Assembly: GCA_028711355.1 (NCBI GenBank)
Contig: JAQTSL010000084.1
Location: forward strand, 1-12,002
Direction: 5' to 3'
From: Rhodoferax sp.
Lineage (GTDB): Bacteria > Pseudomonadota > Gammaproteobacteria > Burkholderiales > Burkholderiaceae_C
DNA length: 12,002 bases
Both the position numbers and the translations under genes were made by a program. The notes under the pieces are model-generated. The model saw nothing but the letters and a program-made list of their open reading frames with translations, had not been told where the DNA came from and searched no databases. Of this stretch, positions 1-6,125 are shown piece after piece. Every line of letters begins with the position of its first letter. The first letter of the stretch is position 1.

Positions 1-44
1 CGGCTATAGGCGCGCTATGTTGTGTGTTTGAGTCAGCGCGCCCC

Positions 45-50
45 TACAAT
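45..50 (+). promoter_or_regulatory. Possible -10 box of a leaderless hisF promoter
   Basis: TACAAT at 45-50 is one base from the sigma-70 consensus and ends 6 bases before ATG57, so transcription could begin at or near the start codon. There is no Shine-Dalgarno sequence. The possible -35 (TTGTGT at 20-25) is weak and 19 bases away. The same ACAATTCC block stands at the same distance from the hisI ATG. Promoter activity is inferred. Confidence 0.3.
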
Positions 51-56
51 TCCCGA

Positions 57-857
57 ATGCTCGCCAAACGCATCATCCCCTGCCTTGACGTAACCGGTGG
101 TCGCGTCGTTAAAGGCGTCAACTTTGTTGAACTGCGCGATGCCGGTGACCCGGTAGAAATTGCAGCGCGCTACAACGAACAAGGCGCTGACGAGCTCACT
201 TTTTTGGACATTACTGCCACCAGTGATGGGCGCGATCTCATTTTGCACATCATCGAGGCCGTGGCCAGCCAGGTGTTCATTCCGCTCACCGTGGGGGGCG
301 GTGTGCGCACGGTTGATGACGTGCGTCGCCTGCTCAACGCCGGGGCCGATAAAACCAGTTTCAACTCTGCTGCCATTGCCAACCCGCAGGTGATTCGGGA
401 TGCGTCGGGCAAATACGGTGCGCAGTGCATTGTGGTGGCGATTGATGCCAAACGCCGCTCGGGTGCCGACCTGGATCGCCTGGATGCCCTGGGGCAGCCG
501 CTGGGCGCGGGCTGGGATGTGTATAGCCACGGCGGGCGCAAAAATACCGGGCTGGACGCCGTGACCTGGGCGCGGCAAATGGCCGACTTTGGTGCCGGTG
601 AAATTTTGCTCACCAGCATGGACCGCGACGGTACCAAAGCCGGTTTTGATCTGGCCTTGACGCGAGCGGTGAGTGATGCCGTCAGCGTGCCGGTGATTGC
701 TTCCGGTGGTGTGGGCACGCTGGACCATCTGGCCGACGGCATCCAGTTGGGCGGTGCCGATGCGGTGCTGGCGGCCAGCATCTTCCATTACGGCGAGTTC
801 ACCGTGGCACAGGCCAAGGCGCGCATGGCCGAGCGCGGCATCCCTGTTAGGACATAG
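57..857 (+). CDS. hisF: Imidazole glycerol phosphate synthase cyclase subunit HisF
   Basis: HisF is the cyclase half of imidazole glycerol phosphate synthase. With the glutaminase HisH it converts PRFAR plus ammonia into imidazole glycerol phosphate and AICAR in the cytoplasm. The 266-residue product is a complete (beta/alpha)8 barrel. The two catalytic aspartates are present: Asp11 in IIPCLDV and Asp130 in VVAIDAKR. Phosphate-binding glycine motifs are visible at about 80-83 (GGGV) and 217-219 (GGV). The loop after AIDAKR, about residues 134-152, is longer than in the shortest HisF proteins, which explains a length above the usual 250-258. I chose ATG57 because [12 protein letters not shown] is the standard N-terminus; a GTG at 24 would add 11 unconserved residues. 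No Shine-Dalgarno precedes ATG57, but a TACAAT box ends 6 bases before it. hisA or hisH may lie upstream, outside the window. Confidence 0.97.
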   Translation: MLAKRIIPCLDVTGGRVVKGVNFVELRDAGDPVEIAARYNEQGADELTFLDITATSDGRDLILHIIEAVASQVFIPLTVGGGVRTVDDVRRLLNAGADKTSFNSAAIANPQVIRDASGKYGAQCIVVAIDAKRRSGADLDRLDALGQPLGAGWDVYSHGGRKNTGLDAVTWARQMADFGAGEILLTSMDRDGTKAGFDLALTRAVSDAVSVPVIASGGVGTLDHLADGIQLGGADAVLAASIFHYGEFTVAQAKARMAERGIPVRT

Positions 858-921
858 CAACCCCGGTAGGCTTCGCGCACTGCGTGTCGCTGCAACGTGG
901 AGATGATCTGGAAGATTTCGA

Positions 922-1062
922 CGCACGGCAGGGCGACGGGGCCAGGTGCATGCGGTTTTGGGGCGAAAGCACGCGCGAAACTGAAATCTTGGCACGCCAG
1001 CACCTCAGGCGCGCGCATTTCACCCCAAAGTCCGGTCACCTGACCCCATCACCCTGCCTCAC
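922..1062 (+). repeat. Long-hairpin intergenic repeat, copy A
   Basis: This imperfect palindrome of about 141 bp has a left arm at about 922-977, which pairs with a right arm at about 1009-1062. For example, 17 of 20 positions pair between 927-946 and 1039-1058, and TTTGGGG at 957-963 pairs with CCCCAAA at 1023-1029. The unpaired centre is about 30 bases. It is homologous, in opposite orientation, to 1187-1329. It carries no transposase and I see no clear target-site duplication. It looks like a MITE-like or structured intergenic repeat; the family name is unknown to me. Confidence 0.75.
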
Positions 1063-1096
1063 CCGTGTCCGGTTTGACAGGCCTTGCACAAAAACA

Positions 1097-1146
1097 GGCT
1101 GTAGCGCTTATCCAGCAAGCGCTGGCAGCTATCAAATATAAATATT
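1097..1146 (+). repeat. Short stem-loop repeat (Comamonadaceae-type), intergenic copy
   Basis: A perfect 7-bp stem, AGCGCTT (1103-1109) with AAGCGCT (1117-1123), is extended on the outside by GCTG/CAGC with a bulge. An AT-rich tail beginning CTATCAAA follows. A second copy matches 30 of 38 ungapped positions at 6971-7008, inside the Nif3-family gene. From memory this resembles a repeat common in Comamonadaceae genomes; that is recall, not a search result. Confidence 0.65.
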
Positions 1147-1186
1147 AATTGCAGCGAACTTCTGACCTCATGCAGTTCCGAAAAGC

Positions 1187-1329
1187 GTTGAGGCGTGGTG
1201 ACTGGGTCAGGTGACCGGGCTTTGGAGGCAAATGCGCGCGCCGACAAACGTTGGTGTACTGAGGCCTCCACCCCGCGCGTGCTTTGCCTCCAAAACCGCA
1301 TGCGCCTGACCCAGTCGCCGCGCCGTGCG
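1187..1329 (-). repeat. Long-hairpin intergenic repeat, copy B (inverted)
   Basis: This is the second copy of the element at 922-1062, on the opposite strand. Its arms pair at about 1187-1240 and 1274-1329. The best stretch is a perfect 12-bp match, TTTGGAGGCAAA (1221-1232) with TTTGCCTCCAAA (1283-1294). Shared blocks with copy A, read on the minus strand, include GCATGCGGTTTTGG and AAAGCACGCGCG. Several pairs differ from copy A on both sides of the stem at once, so pairing is kept. Confidence 0.75.
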
Positions 1330-1440
1330 TGGTCAACGCCTGTTCCTGCCGTGAATTGACTTTCCAGACGCGCTAGCCTTTCGCTTTGATACAACTTGTT
1401 GAATTGCCACCTGACCATTTGGCGCCAAGCGGAAATCTAG

Positions 1441-1446
1441 GACAAT
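1441..1446 (+). promoter_or_regulatory. Possible -10 box of a leaderless hisI promoter
   Basis: GACAAT at 1441-1446 ends 6 bases before ATG1453. A TTGGCG at 1419-1424 lies 16 bases upstream as a possible -35. No Shine-Dalgarno precedes the ATG; the bases there are TCCTCC, the wrong strand sense for one. The ACAATTCC block and its distance to the ATG are the same as at hisF. A promoter here would explain how hisI is expressed downstream of the repeat island. This is inference. Confidence 0.3.
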
Positions 1447-1452
1447 TCCTCC

Positions 1453-1845
1453 ATGAGTATTCTCGACACGATCAAATGGGACGCGCAGGGCCTGGTGCCG
1501 GCCATCGCGCAAGAACAGGGCAGCGGTGACGTGCTGATGATGGCCTGGATGAACCGCGAGGCGCTGCAAAAAACCGCCGAGCTGGGGCGTGCCGTGTATT
1601 TCAGCCGCTCGCGCAACAAACTGTGGTTCAAGGGAGAGGAATCCGGCCATGTGCAAACCGTGCACGAAATCCGCGTGGATTGCGATGCGGATGTGATTTT
1701 GCTGAAGGTCACGCAACTAGGCCACACGCCGGGTCTGGCTTGTCACACCGGGCGCCACAGTTGTTTCTTCCGGGTGTATGACAATGGTGACTGGAAGACT
1801 GTTGACCCGGTCCTGAAAGACCCGCAAACCATTTACAAAAGTTGA
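1453..1845 (+). CDS. hisI: Phosphoribosyl-AMP cyclohydrolase HisI
   Basis: HisI hydrolyses the adenine ring of phosphoribosyl-AMP, the third step of histidine synthesis, in the cytoplasm. The 130-residue protein is a stand-alone cyclohydrolase, as is usual in betaproteobacteria, not a HisIE fusion. Family motifs are intact: LMMAWMN (28-34), [10 protein letters not shown] (57-66), DCDAD (76-80, the Mg2+ aspartates 76, 78 and 80) and the zinc cysteines Cys77, Cys97 and Cys104 (ACHTGRHSC). ATG1453 gives the conserved N-terminus and no earlier start is plausible. The stop TGA shares its final A with the hisE ATG, so the two genes are probably translationally coupled. The gene is preceded by the repeat island, so it may have its own promoter. 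Confidence 0.97.
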   Translation: MSILDTIKWDAQGLVPAIAQEQGSGDVLMMAWMNREALQKTAELGRAVYFSRSRNKLWFKGEESGHVQTVHEIRVDCDADVILLKVTQLGHTPGLACHTGRHSCFFRVYDNGDWKTVDPVLKDPQTIYKS

Positions 1846-2237
1846 TGAACGCTGAAACAAAATCGTCGGATGCGCTGGCTGCTTTGGCGGCCGTGATTGA
1901 AAGTCGCCTGCCCGCGTGCGGTGGCGACCCTGAGGCCAGCTACGTGGCGCGTTTGCTCCACAAAGGGCCCGATGCGTTCTTGAAAAAGATTGGCGAAGAA
2001 GCCACCGAGGTGGTGATGGCCGCCAAGGATGCCGACCACGGCGGCGACAAGGCCAAAGTGGTCTATGAGGTGGCCGACCTGTGGTTTCACAGCATGATTG
2101 CGCTGGCGCATTACGGCTTGCGTCCGGCCGATGTGATCACCGAATTGCAGCGCCGTGCGGGTACCAGTGGGCTGGAAGAAAAAGCGCTGCGCAAGGCGCT
2201 GGCGCGCGAGACACAATCGGCAGGAGATGCGTCATGA
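1845..2237 (+). CDS. hisE: Phosphoribosyl-ATP pyrophosphatase HisE
   Basis: HisE hydrolyses phosphoribosyl-ATP to phosphoribosyl-AMP, feeding HisI directly. The product is 130 residues, a little longer than the usual ~100-110 because of an N-terminal stretch and a charged C-terminal tail. The MazG-like all-alpha core shows the metal-binding pattern [11 protein letters not shown] (about 47-57) followed by the VADLWFH helix (about 76-82). I chose ATG1845, which overlaps the hisI stop by one base (TGATG); a TTG directly before it at 1842 would add only one residue. The 3' end overlaps the next gene by four bases (ATGA), continuing the coupled cluster. Confidence 0.95.
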   Translation: MNAETKSSDALAALAAVIESRLPACGGDPEASYVARLLHKGPDAFLKKIGEEATEVVMAAKDADHGGDKAKVVYEVADLWFHSMIALAHYGLRPADVITELQRRAGTSGLEEKALRKALARETQSAGDAS

Positions 2238-2653
2238 CCCAAGATTTCACAACTCCGCAGCAAGATTCACGCGAGGTTGGCGAACTTGACGTTCAAACCC
2301 TCAACGGTTTGAACGCCTGGGGCACCGTCAGCTACGTGCTGCATCTGATTGTTGCAGTGGGCGCGCTGATTCCGGGTGGCCAATTTGGCCCGGTGCTGTT
2401 GATCGTGGCGCTGGTGATTGACCTGGTCAAACGCGGCGATGCCGTCGGAACCTGGCACGCGTCACATTTCAGGTGGCGTATTCGCACGGTGATTACAGCG
2501 GCTATTTTGTATGCTGTCACGGCGCCGCTATGGCTGCTGTTTTTGCTGCCCGGCTGGTTTGCCTGGCTGGGCATTTCAATCTGGTTTTTTTACCGCATCG
2601 TCAGTGGCATGGTGCGTTTAAACAAGGGTTTACCAATGGAGCTGCCAGCATGA
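2234..2653 (+). CDS. Small four-helix membrane protein, DUF4870-like
   Basis: This is a 139-residue integral membrane protein without a known enzymatic role. A polar N-terminus (1-28) precedes four probable membrane helices at about 29-47, 51-65, 84-104 and 106-126. A basic loop, [11 protein letters not shown] (75-85), lies between helices 2 and 3. The C-terminal [16 protein letters not shown] pattern resembles DUF4870/Tic20-like small membrane proteins, but the family call is by eye only. It overlaps hisE by ATGA at 2234 and hinT by ATGA at 2650, so it is certainly cotranscribed and probably translationally coupled to both. The position in a his-hinT-tat cluster does not by itself reveal its function. 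No catalytic motif is visible. Confidence 0.85.
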   Translation: MTQDFTTPQQDSREVGELDVQTLNGLNAWGTVSYVLHLIVAVGALIPGGQFGPVLLIVALVIDLVKRGDAVGTWHASHFRWRIRTVITAAILYAVTAPLWLLFLLPGWFAWLGISIWFFYRIVSGMVRLNKGLPMELPA

Positions 2654-3024
2654 CCGCGCACCGCACCCAGACCGACCCGAATTGCCTGTTTTGCAAAATT
2701 GTGGCGGGCCAAATACCGTCCAGACTGGTCTATCAGGACGACGAGTTCTATGCTTTTCACGACATTCACCCGTCCGCCCCGGTGCATTTCATGGTCATCC
2801 CCAAGTTGCATCTTGCGTCGATGGCGCTGCTCGCGCCAGAGCACGCAGCCATGATGGGACGGATGATGGTGTTGATTCCTCAACTTGCGTTGCAAGCCGG
2901 TTGCCGCTCGTACCCAGAAGGCGGTTTTCGGCTGGTGGTCAATACCGGGGCTGACGGTGCACAAGACATTCATCACTTGCACGTGCACGTGATGGGCGGG
3001 CCGCGGCCCTGGTTGCGCGGATAA
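2650..3024 (+). CDS. hinT: HIT-family purine nucleoside phosphoramidase (HinT-like)
   Basis: HIT-family proteins of the Hint branch hydrolyse adenosine 5'-phosphoramidates and related nucleotide conjugates. The 124-residue product contains the full HIT domain. The N-terminal CLFCKIVAGQIPS (12-24) has a CxxC pair (Cys12, Cys15) that binds zinc in many relatives. The YQDDEFYAFHDI block (28-39) is typical of Hint proteins. The catalytic triad is HLHVH, His109, His111 and His113, with His111 the expected nucleophile. The sequence ends soon after the motif (PWLRG), a normal length for the branch. The start overlaps the preceding stop (ATGA). After it the cluster is interrupted by the 42-bp tandem repeats before tatA. 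The physiological substrate cannot be told from sequence. Confidence 0.93.
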   Translation: MTAHRTQTDPNCLFCKIVAGQIPSRLVYQDDEFYAFHDIHPSAPVHFMVIPKLHLASMALLAPEHAAMMGRMMVLIPQLALQAGCRSYPEGGFRLVVNTGADGAQDIHHLHVHVMGGPRPWLRG

Positions 3025-3043
3025 TCCGCCCCTGATCTTGGTA

Positions 3044-3169
3044 AAAAGTGTTGGGGACAGAGCTAAAGATCTGTCCCGCAAGTTGAAAAGTGTTGGGGAC
3101 AGAGCTAAAGATCTGTCCCGCAAGTTGAAAAGTGTTGGGGACAGAGCTAAAGATCTGTCCCGCAAGTTT
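3044..3169. repeat. Three tandem 42-bp hairpin repeats between hinT and tatA
   Basis: The units are 3044-3085, 3086-3127 and 3128-3169; they are identical except for the last base of the third. Each contains a perfect 8-bp stem, GGGACAGA with TCTGTCCC, around the 8-base loop GCTAAAGA (3054-3077 in the first unit). No T-tract follows, so these are not ordinary terminators. The stem with its GTCCC ends recalls REP-type palindromes, but no REP transposase gene is in the window. The array occupies most of the 176-bp hinT-tatA gap. Confidence 0.9.
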
Positions 3170-3200
3170 CAGGATTTCAAATTTCGTTAGGAGAAGCGCG

Positions 3201-3437
3201 ATGGGTTCACTTTCTATTTGGCACTGGCTGATCGTCTTGCTGATCGTCATCATGGTGTTTGGCACCAAAAAGCTCAAGAACATTGGCGCTGACCTGGGGG
3301 GCGCCGTCAAGGGTTTCAAAGAAGGCATGAAAGACGGCGGAACGTCTGAGGAAAAGCCGGTCCCGACGCAGGTGAGCAATGCGGCCCCAACTGCCGAAAA
3401 AACCACCATCGACGTTGAAGCCAAGCAAAAGTCCTGA
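3201..3437 (+). CDS. tatA: Sec-independent translocase subunit TatA
   Basis: TatA forms the oligomeric, membrane-thinning pore component of the twin-arginine translocase, which exports folded proteins. The 78-residue protein has the standard build. A short periplasmic N-terminus is followed by a membrane helix at about 6-20 and the FGTKKL hinge (20-25). An amphipathic helix (about 26-44, [19 protein letters not shown]) and a polar, disordered tail complete it. ATG3201 is preceded by a good Shine-Dalgarno, TAGGAGAA at 3188-3195. An in-frame GTG at 3132 lies inside the tandem repeats and would add 23 unconserved residues, so it is rejected. tatB follows after 15 bases. Confidence 0.96.
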   Translation: MGSLSIWHWLIVLLIVIMVFGTKKLKNIGADLGGAVKGFKEGMKDGGTSEEKPVPTQVSNAAPTAEKTTIDVEAKQKS

Positions 3438-3452
3438 TCGCCAGGCTGGCTG

Positions 3453-3944
3453 ATGATTGACCTGGGCATTTCCAAGCTGGCGATGATTGGCGCGGTGGCG
3501 CTGATTGTGATCGGCCCCGAAAAATTGCCGCGCGTGGCGCGCACCGTGGGCACCCTGATCGGCAAGGCGCAGCGCTATGTCAATGACGTCAAGGCCGAGG
3601 TCAACCGGTCGATGGAGCTCGACGAGCTCAAAAAAATGAAAGAAACGGTGGAAAGTGCCGCCAAAGATGTCAGCCAGTCGGTGCAAAGCTCGGCCTCTGA
3701 CTTTGAAAAATCCTGGGCCGAAGCAACCAGCGAGGCGAGCGCTGAGGGTCATGGCGGCGACGCCAGCGCGGTTGAGCAAATCAGCTTGCCCGAGCCGGTG
3801 CCCGAATACCATCGTCCCAACAAAAATTGGCGCGTCAAGCAGGGCGCGCTGCCCAACTGGTACAAAGCGCGGCTAGGTGTGCGCAGCAAGGCCTTGTCAG
3901 GCGCGGCGCGCGTGGCGCGGTTCAGACCAACCAAATTCAATTGA
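3453..3944 (+). CDS. tatB: Sec-independent translocase subunit TatB
   Basis: TatB works with TatC in the receptor complex that binds twin-arginine signal peptides. The 163-residue protein begins MIDLGISKL, the usual TatB start. It has one membrane helix (about 6-21), the conserved VIGPEKLPR hinge (19-27) with the TatB-typical glutamate, and a long amphipathic helix to about residue 60. The remaining C-terminal region is charged, variable and rich in Ala, Ser and Glu, ending in a basic tail (about 125-163). Its stop TGA shares the A of the tatC ATG. No strong Shine-Dalgarno is visible; AGGCTGG just upstream is weak, so coupling with tatA translation is possible. Confidence 0.95.
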   Translation: MIDLGISKLAMIGAVALIVIGPEKLPRVARTVGTLIGKAQRYVNDVKAEVNRSMELDELKKMKETVESAAKDVSQSVQSSASDFEKSWAEATSEASAEGHGGDASAVEQISLPEPVPEYHRPNKNWRVKQGALPNWYKARLGVRSKALSGAARVARFRPTKFN

Positions 3945-4738
3945 TGCCTGATTCTCAGAAAAAAGACGACGAACTGGCCGGCACCGAGCAGCCGTTTGTG
4001 CAGCATTTGGTGGAGCTGCGCGACCGCCTGGTCAAGGCTGCCATGGCGGTGGTGGTGATGGCGGTGCTACTGGGGCTTTATCCTGGTCCTGGCGCGTTGT
4101 ATGACCTGATGGCGGCACCACTGGTAGCGCATCTGCCCAAAGGAGCCACGATGATCGCCACCTCGGTCATTTCGCCGTTCATGGTGCCGTTGAAGGTGCT
4201 GTTGATGGCCGCGTTGATGCTGGCACTGCCGGTGGTGCTGTACCAGTTGTGGGCCTTTGTGGCACCTGGGCTGTATTCGCACGAGAAAAAGTTGGTGATG
4301 CCGTTGGTGATCTCCAGCACCATTTTATTTTTTGTCGGCGTGGCGTTCTGCTATTTCTTTGTGTTTGGCCGGGTCTTTGCGTTCATTCAGAGCTTTGCGC
4401 CGGCCAGCATCACTGCCTCGCCCGACATCGAGGCCTATCTGGGTTTTGTGCTGAATATGTTCCTGGCCTTTGGCATGGCGTTCGAAGTGCCGGTGGTGGT
4501 GGTGGTGCTGGCGCGCATGGGCATTTTCAGCATTGAAAAACTGAAGGAGTTTCGCGGTTATTTTGTCGTGCTGGCGTTCATCATTGCCGCCATCGTGACG
4601 CCGCCGGATGTGGTGTCGCAGTTGGCGCTGGCGATCCCGATGTGTTTGCTCTACGAGGTTGGCATCTGGGCGGCGCAGCTATTCCTCAAGCACACCAAGG
4701 CGCCCCAAGAAGACGGCGCGGCGTCCAGCGCGCCTTGA
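3944..4738 (+). CDS. tatC: Sec-independent translocase subunit TatC
   Basis: TatC is the polytopic receptor that recognises the twin-arginine signal motif. The 264-residue protein shows the signature FVQHLVELRDR (18-28) at the cytoplasmic N-terminus. LWAFVAPGLYSHE (102-114) follows, with Glu114 at the position of the functionally important E. coli Glu103. The late TPPDVVSQ motif (219-226) has Asp222 at the position of E. coli Asp211. Six membrane helices can be traced between about residues 31 and 248. ATG3944 gives the family N-terminus and overlaps the tatB stop by one base; upstream in-frame codons lie within tatB. The polar tail ends just before an inverted-repeat element that may mark the 3' end of the transcript. 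Confidence 0.96.
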   Translation: MPDSQKKDDELAGTEQPFVQHLVELRDRLVKAAMAVVVMAVLLGLYPGPGALYDLMAAPLVAHLPKGATMIATSVISPFMVPLKVLLMAALMLALPVVLYQLWAFVAPGLYSHEKKLVMPLVISSTILFFVGVAFCYFFVFGRVFAFIQSFAPASITASPDIEAYLGFVLNMFLAFGMAFEVPVVVVVLARMGIFSIEKLKEFRGYFVVLAFIIAAIVTPPDVVSQLALAIPMCLLYEVGIWAAQLFLKHTKAPQEDGAASSAP

Positions 4739-4753
4739 TGAGGCTTATTGGCC

Positions 4754-4860
4754 TTATTCCGTTTCCAGATCGATACCACACTAGGCGCGAAGCCGCAGAC
4801 AGTGCTGACGCACGGCAAGGCGAAGCAACAACGTGTCGGATTGATATGGAAATGGAATTA
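4754..4860. repeat. 107-bp inverted-repeat element at the tatC/protease junction
   Basis: The arms 4754-4780 and 4834-4860 are imperfect inverted repeats, matching at 21 of 27 positions (TTATTCC...GATACCACA against TAATTCC...AATCCGACA). They enclose 53 bases that include CGAAGCCGCAGAC and GGCGAAGCAAC. The element starts 15 bases after the tatC stop. Its right end supplies the TAA of the protease gene on the minus strand (4858-4860). It could act as a bidirectional 3'-end structure, although no T-tract is present, or be a MITE-like relic. Confidence 0.6.
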
Positions 4861-6003
4861 CTCGGCCATTTGCCGTGGTTTGGGACGCACGCCCGGGGCA
4901 ATACGAAGCGTTGAGCTGCCAGCAGCGCGTTGCACTTCAAACGGGGCCGCTACGCCGGGCTTGAGTGACGCCACGGCAGTCAGCAGCTCCGACACATTAC
5001 GCACATCCTGACCGGCCACTTTGGTGACAACGTCGCCCGGTTGCATACCGCCTTTTGCGGCCGGGGCGTTTTGTAGCACGCCCGTGATGATCACGCCCTG
5101 TTGTGCCGTGACGCCAAAAGTCTGCGCCAGTTCGGCCGTTAGCTCGTTGGGCTCGACTCCGATCCAGCCGCGCGTCACCTGACCGTCTTTGACCAGCCCT
5201 TCCAGCACCATTTTGGCGGTTGAAACCGGGATAGCAAAGCCGATGCCCATGCTGCCACCCGAGCGTGAATAAATGGCGGTGTTGATGCCCATCAGGTTGC
5301 CGCTGGTGTCAACCAGAGCACCACCCGAATTGCCGGGGTTGATGGCGGCGTCGGTCTGAATGAAATTTTCAAACGTGTTGATGCCCAACTGGTTGCGCCC
5401 GAGTGCACTGACGATGCCGCTGGTCACGGTCTGCCCCACGCCAAACGGGTTGCCGATGGCCAGCACCTGGTCGCCTACTTGCAAGGCACTGGAATTGCCC
5501 AGCACGATCACCGGCAAGCGGTCCAGCGATATCTTCAGCACCGCCAGATCAGCGTCCGGGTCGGTGCCAATCACCTGGGCAACGCTGCGGCGACTGTCGT
5601 TGAGCACCACCTCGATCTCATCGGCGCCTTCCACCACGTGGTTGTTGGTCAGAATGTAGCCGTCGGCACTGACAATCACACCGCTGCCCAGCCCGACCTG
5701 TGGCTCACTGGGCTGTTCACCAAAAAAGAACTTGAACCAGGGGTCCATTTGTTGGCGGCTGCGGGGCGCGTTCTTGCTGATGTTGATGCTGACCACGGCC
5801 GCCGAAGCGCGCTGCGCAGCCAGTCGGAAACTGCCGGCAGGCGCTGCACCAGCGCTGCTGGCAGGCGCTTCGATTACCGCCACCGAAGCGCTGCTCGGAC
5901 CAGCGCGCAGCGGCAACCATCCTGGCTTGAGTGTGCCCACCACGAAGTAAGCCGCCAGCAACACGGTGACGGATTGGGAGAAAAGTAACCAAAAACGTTT
6001 CAT
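4858..6003 (-). CDS. Membrane-anchored DegS/DegQ-type trypsin-like serine protease with one PDZ domain
   Basis: This 381-residue S1C (HtrA) family protease probably works in periplasmic protein quality control or in stress signalling. An N-terminal hydrophobic segment (about 7-24) after MKRFW serves as signal anchor. The trypsin-like domain spans about 60-270 with the catalytic triad His122 (TNNHVV), Asp152 (DADLAVLK) and Ser226 (GNSGGA). A single PDZ domain covers about 278-365, including the GWIGVE start and GGMQPGDVV. One PDZ plus an uncleaved anchor is the DegS/AlgW arrangement rather than two-PDZ DegP/DegQ, so no symbol is assigned. The start ATG (6001-6003) has no strong Shine-Dalgarno. 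The gene converges on tatC and its stop lies in the inverted-repeat element there. Confidence 0.93.
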   Translation of the reverse strand: MKRFWLLFSQSVTVLLAAYFVVGTLKPGWLPLRAGPSSASVAVIEAPASSAGAAPAGSFRLAAQRASAAVVSINISKNAPRSRQQMDPWFKFFFGEQPSEPQVGLGSGVIVSADGYILTNNHVVEGADEIEVVLNDSRRSVAQVIGTDPDADLAVLKISLDRLPVIVLGNSSALQVGDQVLAIGNPFGVGQTVTSGIVSALGRNQLGINTFENFIQTDAAINPGNSGGALVDTSGNLMGINTAIYSRSGGSMGIGFAIPVSTAKMVLEGLVKDGQVTRGWIGVEPNELTAELAQTFGVTAQQGVIITGVLQNAPAAKGGMQPGDVVTKVAGQDVRNVSELLTAVASLKPGVAAPFEVQRAAGSSTLRIAPGVRPKPRQMAE

Positions 6004-6064
6004 GGAATGATGAGGGCCGAGCCCGGTTCAAAAAGCTTGATTTGCAGGGTAGGGGACCAACGGC

Positions 6065-6125
6065 CCGGTTGACCCGCTGCACTTTGCGATAAATTGTAGG
6101 TTTGTCGCTCCTTTTCAATGCCGTG
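6065..6125. promoter_or_regulatory. Likely divergent promoter region for the protease and the ykgJ-like operon
   Basis: On the plus strand TTGACC (6069-6074) precedes TAAATT (6090-6095) with a short 15-base spacer. On the minus strand TTGAAA (from 6118) precedes TACAAT (6099-6094) with a 14-base spacer. The two -10-like boxes overlap, so initiation in one direction could interfere with the other. Both spacers are shorter than the usual 16-18, so the assignment is tentative. Confidence 0.3.

Larger units (their letters stand above)
858..1452. other. Non-coding repeat island between hisF and hisI
   Basis: This 595-bp stretch has no credible gene. It holds two inverted copies of a ~140-bp hairpin element (922-1062 and 1187-1329) and, between them, a stem-loop repeat (1097-1146). 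The remainder (858-921, 1147-1186, 1330-1430) shows nothing I recognise, apart from a possible hisI promoter near 1441. Short open frames on both strands exist, but they follow the repeat and have no ribosome sites or domain features. The island splits hisF from hisI-hisE, whose own genes overlap. Confidence 0.8.

Noticed and set aside
1..56. Tail of an upstream his gene such as hisA
   Set aside because: Too short to identify; no recognisable coding end could be supported.
33..995. A 320-codon open frame antisense to hisF
   Set aside because: It lies opposite an intact hisF, its composition is that of a reverse-complement artefact and no family motif is visible.
884..1418. Small open frames in the hisF-hisI spacer that encode similar peptides starting MRFW on opposite strands
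   Set aside because: Their similarity follows from the inverted DNA repeat itself. They have no ribosome sites, and their unrelated ends point to repeat homology, not a protein family.
858..1452. Insertion sequence or transposase remnant in the repeat island
   Set aside because: No transposase-like reading frame, catalytic motif or clear target duplication could be found; only short palindromic elements are present.
2590..3165. Repeat protein with a 14-residue repeat read from the minus strand across the 42-bp units
   Set aside because: 42 is a multiple of 3, so any frame through the array repeats. The frame continues antisense to hinT and shows no gene signals.
3044..3169. CRISPR array
   Set aside because: The three units are directly adjacent with no unique spacers, and no cas gene is in the window.
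3132..3200. Upstream GTG start for tatA
   Set aside because: It would begin inside the tandem repeat and add residues absent from TatA proteins; ATG3201 has a strong Shine-Dalgarno.
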